Source: Pieris napi
Taxonomy: Eukaryota > Arthropoda > Insecta > Lepidoptera > Pieridae
Reading direction: 5' to 3'
Assembly (NCBI RefSeq): GCF_905475465.1
Contig: NC_062247.1
Span: 1,302,001 to 1,366,000, forward strand
Length of the DNA stretch: 64,000 bases
The notes below the pieces were generated by a model that saw nothing but the letters and a program-made list of their open reading frames with translations, ran no database searches and had not been told where the DNA came from. Positions 22,051 to 33,400 of this stretch are shown piece after piece. The translations under genes were made by a program, and so were the position numbers. Within the stretch, counting starts at the first letter, position 1. Each line of letters starts with the position of its first letter.

Positions 22051-22561
22051 AAATAATACTCGAAGAATTTTATTATCTTGTCTGTAAATACTATTAATCT
22101 GTCATGAAAGACTGTTTACACAGTATTAACGCAATAACGAAACGAAGAGCGCATTTTTCTGGGAGAAATTATGATTACGTTGCGGACAATTATCACCGCT
22201 GCCAGAAACAACATTTTTGCAGCAGCTCCCGCAGCTTAAACAGGTAATAAATTAAACAAAGATTAAGGAGAAAAATAAAGAAAAAATTAATCTACATCAG
22301 TATGCATTACGGCTACTACACAGTAACTAAGTATTATTCTATTATACGATTGTCTTTCGATTAGGCTTACTGCAGTGTATGAAAATCTTTGAAACAGTTA
22401 TTTCTCTGATTTAGACACAACGGTACATTCCATTTGGTACATAACCATTGGTACCCATACAATTGGGCATCTTGCGCCGTAATCTGGCCAATACAGACAA
22501 ATGCTCGAATCCATCTACGCGCAAATCTTTTGGCAGGAGTGGATGTTGCGGACCTTTCTGT

Positions 22562-22712
22562 TTTTGAAGTTAAACTTCATTTGGCGCGTTAGGAAAAATT
22601 ATGAGGGTAAACTTTTTCTATTGTGTCGTTTTTTCTACAAACGTAGAATAAGCGAAAGATAAAATTTTAGAAAGAAGTAACTTCTAACGCGTGTACATAA
22701 GTACACACACGT
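22562..22712 (+). mobile_element. MITE with palindromic end, short copy 3
   Basis: TTTTTGAAGTTAAACTTCAT, GGCGCGTTAGG at the left and GTAACTTCTAACGCGTGTAC at the right; only about 150 bp. Confidence 0.55.
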
Positions 22713-22743
22713 TTTTTATTTTATTTGAAGCTCGCGTTCTAGA

Positions 22744-23069
22744 CAGTGGCGTAACTATACTATCTGGGGCCCGTGGCAATTCTTTTGATGGGGCCCTATC
22801 AGTAAAAATCGTTTAATCCCTGCTCAGATTAATTTTAATAAACTTCGAGATTTTCAGCGTACTCAATTACACGTTGTATATGTCCCACTAATGGCAATAG
22901 GCCTCCTCGTTTAGGCGAGAGGGAATGGTCTGTAGTCCCCACGCTAGCCCGATGCGTATTGGAGACTTCACATTCATCCATAGAACATAATATCTTTTGG
23001 GCAGGAGCCCTCTTGGTTCGGGGGCCCGTGGCATTTTGTCAGCCCTGCCACCCTATTGTTACGTCACTG
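22744..23069. mobile_element. hAT-type MITE with 8-bp target duplication
   Basis: Ends CAGTGGCGTAAC and GTTACGTCACTG are imperfect inverted repeats, with a second inverted match GGGGCCCGTGGCA inside. It is flanked on both sides by GTTCTAGA (22736-22743 and 23070-23077). The 8-bp duplication and CAGTG ends fit the hAT superfamily. No transposase frame. Confidence 0.8.
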
Positions 23070-23223
23070 GTTCTAGAGGAAGTACTACAACGGCCACTTT
23101 TCTCGACTCTTCGTCGGAGAGCCACCAATTTGTGTGTTTTTATAAAAATGACTTAAATGTATAGATAGTTTTACTAATTCTTTTAGTTGTATAAGCTGTA
23201 AAAAAAATTGCACAGTATTTATA

Positions 23224-26200
23224 TTATATGTAATCGTTTGAAACTCGAATAAAGCGAAGTTTTCCATCTTCCAGTAATGCCACACCGGAGTCATTTGTTC
23301 CACCACAGTAGTGCGATGAGGAAAATACAGAGACTAGGCGACCATTGAATTGTACCTGTGAATATTGGTATATATTAATATCTAGATGTTGTTTTATTTG
23401 TATCTCAAATGTTACATTAAATACATGAGTTGAGACAGCCCCCGTAAGACGATTCTATGAACTTATTCTTTGCATGCGTGGTTGTGTGTGTATGTGCGCA
23501 TGTGTGTATCTGTGTGTGAGTGAGTGTATACTTGTTGTTAAGTAGACTGTAGATGTAGTAGATGTAAATCCCACCAGTATCACCTCGACGTCCGTCGTTC
23601 CACAACTGAGTATGCTGCCCACTGAAGTATTTCCGAACTAATTCAACTTAGGGTGCTTGAAGAAAAGAGCGTTTCAATTCTTAAAAGGCCGGTAACGCAC
23701 TCGCGATCCTCTGGCATTGAGTGTCCATGGGCGGCCATATCACTTAACATCAGATGAGCCTCCCGCCCGTTTGCCCCCTATTCTATAAAAAATGACAAGT
23801 AGAACTAACTAAGATACCATAAATCCGTTCTGTTGTAGTTCATGAGCTCGCACCACATGGGACAGCTGGTTCGCGAGAAGAAAACGCTCAAGCGCGCTCT
23901 GCTCGAACACGTGACCCGTGCCACGTTTATTGTTCACTGCGAAGCCTTCGTTCGCTGCCAGTTCTAGGGCTAGGGATGCTGTTATCTTATTATTTCTGAA
24001 AATAAATTATTCTAGCCAGCGCTGGATTTGAAATCATTTTCAAATCTACTAAAAAACTCGTAACGAAGTGTTTTTGAAGTTATACTTCTTTAGGCGCGTT
24101 ATGAAAAATTTATGATAGTGAAATTTTACGATGCGCGCGCACCGTGACATAAAATTAACAGAATGAAGTTGCCCACGGAAGATGGCATTGGACATAATTT
24201 AAAAACAACATTCGAATAATAATAGAATTTATGTTACACTTAATGTAAGAGAATAATTATAAATATTTATTTATTTAATTTTTCAAATGTAAACTGAACT
24301 TTATTGACTATAATGACTCCTATTCCAGTCTTTGATTATTTAATTGTAATTAATTGTTTGCATGCAATCAAAAACTATTTTTAAATAATACCAAAGAAGT
24401 ATAACTTCTTACGCGCGTACATAAGTACATGCACCCTTTTTTATATACATAGCTAGCAGGGGTTCTCTTCTTGATTCACTTCTCTTGATATTTACCGATA
24501 TTGAGATCATTTTATAAAATCGATACGGGTGCGCACTCCTAAACTCTGCAGTCAACTGACAAAATGGCGGGGACGGCACGCTACAATTACAAACACAAAC
24601 AACTGCGACGATATAGGTCGGCTGCCACCGACGCGTCATTCGTGCCGATCGTGCCGCTCGTGTAAATGAGCCCTAAGGTTTCTAAAACGACTCGGCGAAT
24701 GGAGTTGCTGAAATGTCCGACGAGTAATTTTCAATCAGTTTTATTGTAAATCCTTTTTAATATAAATATATATGTTTAATTAAACTTCAGCAAAAGCACA
24801 GGTCTGACCATTTGACATTACTCTACTCTCATCGTTTTTACTTTAAAATATTAATTGTTACGCCATGTAGGTATTTTCAATATTATAGGCTTACTAGCTG
24901 ACCCGGCAAACGTTGTTTTGCCATGTATATTATTTCTAGGAAACATTTTTTTAGTTCAATGAAAATAATGATATACTATAATAAAAAATAGGGGTTGATC
25001 GTAGAGGGGTGAAAATTAGGGGTTGTATGTTTTTTTGTATGCTGTATCATAAAATAATAAAAACAAAAAAAATTGTCTAAAAAAATAAAAAATAAATTTT
25101 TGGGGTGGACATCCTTAACACTAAGGGGTTCGAATGAAAGATAGTAGCCGATTCTCAGACTTACTGAATATGCATAAAAAATGTAGTCGTAGTAGTAGTC
25201 TTATTGCACAATTTTAAATAATCTAAAGTACTCTGTCTCTTTTCATCACAGCGTTTACACAATTTGACAGAAAGAGATGAAATATATAAAAAACAGGGCA
25301 TTCAAAAGCACTAGTATTGTTTAAGTTACCTAATAGGATCATTCCATAGTAGTTCCCAAGCTATCGAGCTCTGCTCTGCTGGGCGCGGCAAGGGTACAGG
25401 AACTTTATCAATGGCTGATATAAGAGGGCACACCCATGGTGGTGGGATACCACCATGACAGCAAAATACCTGGCAAATGTAAGAATAGTTTTACAATGTA
25501 GATCCACGATTGTATCCGTTTTAGTTTAGTTTTTGATCCTTGACTCTAGATTCCTATTACGGGCAATAATTTCAATTTAGAAGAGAATTATCAATTACAA
25601 ATAAATAACGTGGGCTCTTTAGCAAGTAAAACAATAGACAGTCAGACTGCACGTGATGAACCGTCTCCAAAGACGCAAAAGTCGGCTGGAAATATTTATC
25701 GAAGAATATTAAAAAGGGATAAACAATATCGACTTTTACGTAGCGTTATTTGAGCGTTTGAAGGACAGAATCGCGGAAAAACGGCGCCATTTCAAGACAT
25801 TGCACCGTGTCTCTAATCAATGAAAATGATGGCAAATTTCCTTGAATTGGGCTTCGAATTACTTCCGTATCCACCGTATTCTTCAGTTTTAGCCCCCAGC
25901 GACTTTATTCTATTCTCAGACCTCAAGAGTAAGCTTGCTGGACAAAAATTTATCCGCGATACTGAAGCCTATATTGAAGTGTAAAGACATCAGACTAAAA
26001 AAATGGTATCAAAAAGTTATGACCGCTATAATCGTTGTATCGAATGCTTTATTGAATAATTTAAACAAATTCTATCTGAAAAAAGATTGATGAAACAGCT
26101 TAGATTGGCCTACAAACATTTCAACCCAACTGTTATAGTTCGTCGTGTATATAATCAAAATTAAAAGAAAGTTTATAAAACTGTAATATAAATAAGCTTT

Positions 26201-27486
26201 TCTAAATAAATAAGATCTTAGCAGGTAAGATACAGACTATGTATCTACACTAATACACGACTGTATATTATCCGAGCCAATAGAGACTAGAGAGCTGTTC
26301 GATAATAAACAAAAATGAAAACCTTTCCGTCGATAACAGCCGCTAGAGGTAACACGTCGAACACTTGATTGATGGCACTCCATATCCGCCCTCCGTCGAC
26401 CTCACCGTACTTCGTAAGGCACTCTCTGAGGAGTACATTATGTATTGATTTAGTTATACTTTCGTAACTGTTGACTGGCTTAAAGGTGTACCATGACTGT
26501 CAAAGCAATACTTATACAAATACAGTCAAAATCTGTTATAACGACATCGACGGGACTACTCATATTTGGTCGTAAAAACCGATAGTCGTAACAGCCGATG
26601 ACGTTGTTAAGTACCTAATACAATAGAATTCAGCCGGGACCTTTGATTTTGGTCAATATAACCGCTATGTTCTGAACGATGTTGTCGTAAACGGTTTTGA
26701 CTGTATTTGAATTCTTCAAATATTTGAAACAATCTAACTAGTTGTAAAGGTCTCTAGGCTGCAGAAGAGTTTTGTTTGACTGATGACATACTTACGGTAA
26801 ATAAATAAATCGTTTATTTGCAAGAAGTGGTACAATCATATTGAATAAATATAAAAAACGCACAATCAGCCATATTAATATCGCTAGCTACATAATATAA
26901 ATATCGCTACATATTGTGATGATGTAGTGATAAAATAATATAAGAATTGACTATAATTATATGACTCATAATGTAACCTCTATGTAAAATTCCTCTTAAG
27001 ACAAATTAAGACAGCATATGCTAACTTTTGATTGTACCACCAAAACACTTGTACCTACCATATTCTTGCAAATAAATTATGTTTATAATTTGAATATAAA
27101 TATCGCACTTGGTACATTTTTCAATTTTGTTGTATAGGTACTTCCCTGTCACAACATATTATGCTGGGTTTTCGGCTCTTGCTAAGCTTACGTACTTTAC
27201 GAAAAATTCAGCGTTAAGACAAAATCTAGAACGAAAATAGTCACATACGTATGAAAACTGAACATCTTCTGTATATCCCGTGCTTCGTGGTTTCCTCGTA
27301 TGAGATAAACACCGGTGGGGCGCTGCAACTTAGCTGCGAAGAGATACGCCAGCAACTCCGTACCATATGCCCCTCTGTCAACGAAGTCCCCCAGGAAGAG
27401 CAATCGGGCTGGGACCATGGAAGGTCCAAGGGGCCAGAGAGCGGATTCCATTGCTAGCAGTGCTGGTAGGTTGCCATGCAAGTCTC
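23224..27486 (-). CDS. PPP catalytic core exons of the phosphatase
   Basis: Exon 27486-27249 carries GDLHGN (residues 404-409), GDFVDRG (436-442) and RGNHE (467-471), the three PPP signature blocks. Exon 26425-26323 gives ECLTKYGEV...VFDVLPLAAVIDGK. Exon 25469-25330 gives VFCCHGG (H522) and LLWNDP. Exon 23995-23818 gives VVRAHE (H615). The last exon gives VFSSSHYCGG and ends VSNDYI. Metal ligands D405, H407, D437, N469, H522 and H615 are all present, so an active enzyme is expected. Divergent points: IPP instead of LSP after HGG, and SSSHYCGG where most family members have SAPNYCG. Confidence 0.95.
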
Positions 27487-30400
27487 CTATGACAAGTAAA
27501 GTAATAATCTTATATGAACTTATTTTGAACTGCTTTAGTAAGGGCTAGGTTTATCTGTAAAAAAGGTTTAAATTGTATATCTAAACTAATATTATAAAGA
27601 GCAAAAATTTTTATTTTGTATGAATGTTTGTAATGTTTTCACACAAAAACTACTGCACCGATTTCTAATAAAATGCAATAAGGGGCCGTTCAAGTATTAC
27701 ATAAGCAGATTTACTGCAATTTATCCCCCCCCCCCCCCCCCACCTCCTCTTGTCAGCAAAAGTAAGCAAAGCTCTTAAAAATAACAGTACATAAACGTAT
27801 TAATTTTTTGTAGTAATCCTCGAAAGTGCATTTCGTTTACAAGCATATACAATGTGAGGGTAATATGTGTAAAAAAATAAATAATTACTGTTGACGTAAT
27901 CACCAAATAAGAAAATCAAAATTTGTATATGGTGGGGTATTAGTAATAGAAAAGCATTATTGGCCTAGTGGCTTCAGCGTGCGACTCTCATACCTGAGGT
28001 AGTAAGTTCGATCCCCGGCTGTGCACTTTGTGCTGTGACTTTCTTTCTATGTGCGCATTTAACATTTGCTGGAACGGCGAAGGAAAACATCGTAGGAAAC
28101 CGACATGTCTTAGACCCAATAAGTTGACGGCGTGTGTCAAGCACTGGAGGCTGATCACCTACTTGCCTATTAGATTTAAAAATGATCATGAAACATTCAG
28201 AAATCTGAGGCCAAGACTTAAAGAGGTTGTAGCGCCACTGATTAATTAATTGGTAGAATATATATAAATATACAAAAATAAATTACATGCTATATTTATA
28301 TTGCTATATTTACTCACTCTGTTTTACATATATATACATTATACATACCTATAGCATAAACCGGTGAGCTTAATTTTAGTAATCTTGGTTCGAAAGAGCA
28401 AATAGACCGAACAGCTTCCGCCAGTTTGAGCAGTATACTGCCGAGAGAGGCTTCTTCATCAGGGTTTAACCAAGACCACGGTGCCTTGTTGATAGTTATT
28501 GAACCACCGCCGGATGTCCGGCGCTATACATAAGCCTCATAATTTAATTATATATCCAAACTATATTATTTTAGGTATATTTACACTGAAAATGGCGTCG
28601 AGTCTTAAAACTATTTATTAAGTACATTTTTTTTTAATATTGAGTTAAAAGGCAATCCTTTAAAAAAATATTTCAATAAATATTAATGTTCCTAATGTCA
28701 GTTTTTATAAAGATTTAAATAACTTAATAGATCGTGGATTACATTTTTAGACGTCAAACTTTATATTTTTATTATTTTTTTATGAGCCACCCACTAAAAG
28801 GACACTCATTTGAGTGGGTCGGTTGCCGACCTTTGAGGGTGGAGTATACTCTTTCATTAAATAATCGGTCAACAAACAGTGGTATCTCCCGAGAAGACTC
28901 CCACCGGGAGCTGATTCCACAGTTCGCTAGTTTGCAAAAGAAGAGTCTTGTGAAGTGGTCAGTAGAAGACCAGCCATCAAGGTGATGCGGATGAAATCAC
29001 TAATTATTACGGCTCGTACGTATCATACATAAAAACATATTAATCTACTATATAAGTAAATTATATAAGAGAAATAATGTGAGATGAGAGAAAGAAGATC
29101 ATCTTCATGGACTCCATTCATCAGACTCGAAACCAAGCGCTTGACCAGATAAGATAACAGGGGCTTATGAATAGGTTTGACCTTACATGAGCAGGTTTAT
29201 CGAGAGGAAGAGCGAAGTAATGTACAGAGGCAAGTGCCTCAACAGGCATTGCTGATGCTCCAAGGAGGTCCATTGACGCCAATGAGTTTGATATCAAACG
29301 TGTTGTGGAACTGCTTACTACGTCTTCTGTGAATAAGAACTTCTAATAAGGAAATCATGACCGCGTTGGTTTGCTTAAAGGTACAAAGAAAATTTATTAT
29401 TATTGTATAGTCTTTCTAGATCTTTCTAGATTGTCCAACCTTAGCCTTTCTAAAATTCCTATGCCCCCCTAAGCAATACATAAGATTTAATTTTTAATAA
29501 AAACGATTTAGCCTAACTTGACTTAAGATTAGTACCTAATTTAAAGCTAACCTTTACTAAGTCAAAGTCAATTCATTTATTTCAATTAGACCATCTAAAA
29601 TGGCACTTTTGAACGTCAAAAAAAAATATAAAGAAGATTCTAGTTGCCCCTTCCAAAAGGTAGTTTCGTGTGGAGAAGAATGGGCAAGAAACTCCACACT
29701 TACTCTTTTAAAATAGGTTTACAATATTTTGTTACATTTGTTAAATAATTATATGTGAAGACAATGTACTCTTAGAATAAACTACTATACTACTAAAAAA
29801 GGATATTTAGCATAAGTGTCCAATAACACTACTTACCGTTTACTTAAGAAACTTAAATGATAGGTTTTAGGAAGAAATTACTAGGAAATTGTCATTCGTT
29901 AACAGAAACAACAAAAATATAAAATGAAGAACTGAAATTGAGATTTCAAAATTTTAATAAATTTCGAATTTCCTTAACAATCAAATTTCACGAAGAAATA
30001 TTATTTTAACCAAGTTTTAGGATTTATGATACTTCCGTTATGTATTCTTGTGATTAAAAATGAATTTTGCTAGTTGCTATCTAGTAGCTATAGTCGTATT
30101 TTTAATTAGACGAAGTCAACTGACGTTTACGGTGTTGTCAGTTTTTAATGAAATAAAAATAGTGTTGTGACAAAGTGAATGATTGAAAAAAACTCCTGAA
30201 TTAATGATCGGTGATGGCACTAGTCACCACGCCGCGCTTTGTAATAAGCCGTCAAAAAACTGATTGTAGTTACATACTACTAGTACCTAACTTATATCAG
30301 AGCACTTTTATACAATTTTAAAATAGAAATAATATTATTTTATAGTTTGAAATGATTAACTATTCACACTCATTGTTCATTCATCTGATTGAACAAGAAC

Positions 30401-33400
30401 TGAACGTATCACTATTACTTTAAATATGGCAACATTATTTTACAAAGTGACATTAGCTACTGTCAGTTGGCTTCGTCTAATTAAAAATACGACTAAAGAT
30501 AGTTGAAAAAATATAACAAAATTGTGTTAAATTTACTGGCCCATTACTAACTACAAAGAAAGCGCTAGTAACAATATTTACTTTTTCAGTTTACCATCAA
30601 AACTCGTTAAAGCCAGCATTTCAGGATCTTGCTTCTTTTGCAGTTTAACAACACAAGAAGCGAGGGTATAGTCACCCCGATGCTGTGATGCTGCGCAGCT
30701 CACTTTACCATGGGATCCTGACGATTGTACTTCTGGCATATTTGGTGCTAAAAATGTTTACCTGCTTAATTATTTATTAGTAGAAGAATGAAATCCTGTC
30801 GGTTCTGTGCTTCTGATACTGGCCGTGTCGAGATATTGAATAGCACACACTTGGGTACTGGGTACTGGGTGACAAATCATGATGATTAATTAATTTATAT
30901 GTAAAAAGGGTTAAAGAGCATGCGCCACCACATTATTGCATGCCGAGTGATGGAAGTGGAGCAATTTGTATTATAAGTAATTTGGAGGAAGGAAGTTGAG
31001 CTCTTTCTCCGACCTAAAGGGAGGATCCTCGAACAGTCTAATGAATCCGGCCCGAAGGACCAATAGATCAGATCAAGAAGTTGATAATATTTACGTCCCG
31101 GTCGTAGGTTAGCATTTACGGAATTGCAGACGAATGCGGCGTTGCCCATTTTGACTGTCGTCTAGTATGAATGAATTTGCAATGGTGTATTTCAATTTCT
31201 TTGTATGGGAAAATAGTTTAGATTGGATTTTAGTTACAATTAGTTCTTGTTGCAATTTTCATATTACACCTATAGCATTATAAAAGTAATGCCATAACTT
31301 TTTTTAAATATCCTTAACAACTCTGTTTGCGCGTTTCACGGAATGATGTTATCATAGTGATGTGCAGGCACTGATTGGCGCTGTATGAAAAAGAGTTTCT
31401 GCGTGTCCAAGGTGTTAAAGAAAATTGTTCGCGGTTTTTTACAAATAGATAACTCTTTAAAGGAGAAGATTGTAGGTGTAGCTACTTCCTTCCTTCTCAA
31501 TTTTCCTTGGCTATAAAGTTGAAAAGTTTACCTTGGTAGTTTATCAACTTAGAAGTGGTCGCTGCTTTCATTTCTTGGTCACGTTCGCTGCAAGTTTTAA
31601 TTTATCAAATTTTAAAATACTTTAATTTGATTAAGAACAGTGAACTATTTGGTTTCAGCGTGTGACTCTCATCCCTGAGGGCCATTCTCTGTGCCAATTT
31701 TGTATGTGCGCATTTAACACTCGCTGGTACGGTGAAGAAAATCATAGTGAGGAAACCGGCTTGCCTTAGACCCAAAAAGTCACCGGCATGTGTTAGGCAC
31801 AGGTTGATCTACTTGATTATTATTAGACCAAAATAAATAATCACGAAACATACAGAAATCTGAGGCGCAGAACGCTTGTAAGCGCCACTGTTTATTTTTT
31901 ATATTTGATATATTGTAAAATAATGAAACGAAGAAATTTATACATTTTAATCCGTTCAAAACTTACTGAAGATCCAACAAATAACCGGCGATGCTCTTCG
32001 GTGAGCGTAACAAGGAGCTGGTGCCGCGAAAAAACATCTCTCCAACAGCACGAAGGAAGTCTGCCATCAGTAGCTGACAGTTCGGCTGGAGGCCTAATTG
32101 TCTAAAATCATATGTCCGAACGTATACATGACTGTTTAACGAACATGGAATCTTTGGGAATGTTTAACTTTAGGTATTTAGGTATAAAGAAGTTTATTCT
32201 CATTAAAAACATACCTCACATGAGAAAAAAATAATAAAAACATAAAAAGTAAAATATCACGCCACCATCGTACGCTGTTATTGCATTAGACTCCAAAAAC
32301 TTCGCAGGCGTATTCGAAACGCGTACACTGCTACTATTTCCCGATTCTCAGGACGCTGTTGTATATTTTAGAAGAAGAAGAAGAGAAGAAGTTTTTGTAT
32401 GTAACGAATAAACTCGTCAAATCGGATATCAAAAACTCTTTCACCAACAGAATAATTCATTCCTTCCATATTTCCAAAATGTTTAAAAAAAATTGTCCAG
32501 CCGTAGTCGGGCCAGGCTTATAGACTTTCAAATCTGGTACACGATGGATGAAAGATCTGGTCCCTTTTAATACCTAAGGCAGACATCAGCCTCCCTAGCG
32601 ACACTGAGAGGATCAACAGGTAACTCTCTTGTTGCGCGTGCGGCTCCAACCAACTCCTTAAACTCTTGGTACTCCAGTTTTTGATCTCGATTTGCATCGA
32701 AATACCTTGAAAACAGATATTTTAAAGGTTAGTTGCATTACGAAAAAGGTCGTTTAAAAAATCACATTTACTTTCTTTTTAACGGGCCTGATGATAAGTG
32801 ATACCCATGGACACTCTCAATGCCATATGGTTCGTGAGTGCGTTATCGGCCTTTTAAGAATTGGTACACACTTTTCTTGAAACGCGTTTAAATGTATACA
32901 ACGAGAGTAAGCGTCGACTCTCGATGCTTACATGTCGATTGGACAACTTAAGGTGTAATATAATAAAAAAACATAATATTCTTAACCTACATATTAATAA
33001 TAAAAAAATATATAAATAGAAAATTAACAACATTTATACGTTTGGTCCCTGTGGCAGTGTAACAATGCTGGCAGCATTTTCTCGCTGTATTGCGATACTT
33101 GTTCCTTGAGTAAGAAAAGCACCAGCTCTGGGGTCACCGGTACTATCTACCAGGCGCGAACTATATAATTATTTTTTTTTAAGTTTGGTTCCTGTGACAG
33201 TGTACCTTTAATGCTTTCTTTTTATCGCTTATTCGTTGGAAAAGCACCAACTCTGGGGTCCAAACTTTTAAATTGGTTTAAGTTTTCTAATTATCCTTTA
33301 ATTAATTATTATTACTATGCAGGTTTAGAATGTTATAAATACTGTATAATTATATTATAAAGAAAACACAGTGTTTCTTACTTTATCTGCTCTATCAAAA

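Noticed and set aside
27251..27548. Plus-strand frames opposite the phosphatase exon
   Set aside because: Antisense shadows of the GDLHGN/GDFVDRG exon.
27721..27740. Poly-C run as assembly artefact only
   Set aside because: A related MITE copy at 61644 has C runs at the same place, so it is probably real, though the exact length is uncertain.
30595..30703. Longer form of the 30747 exon (VSCAASQHRGDYTLASC...)
   Set aside because: Its donor is phase 1, but the next exon at 28523 needs phase 0 and has stops in the other frames. The AAA|GTGAGC donor at 30704 fits.
30895..31149. 84-codon minus-strand frame MGNAAFVCNSVNANLRPG in a phosphatase-gene intron
   Set aside because: No splice sites that fit the phosphatase phases, and it looks transposon-like. 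The true small exon was found at 31587-31532 instead.
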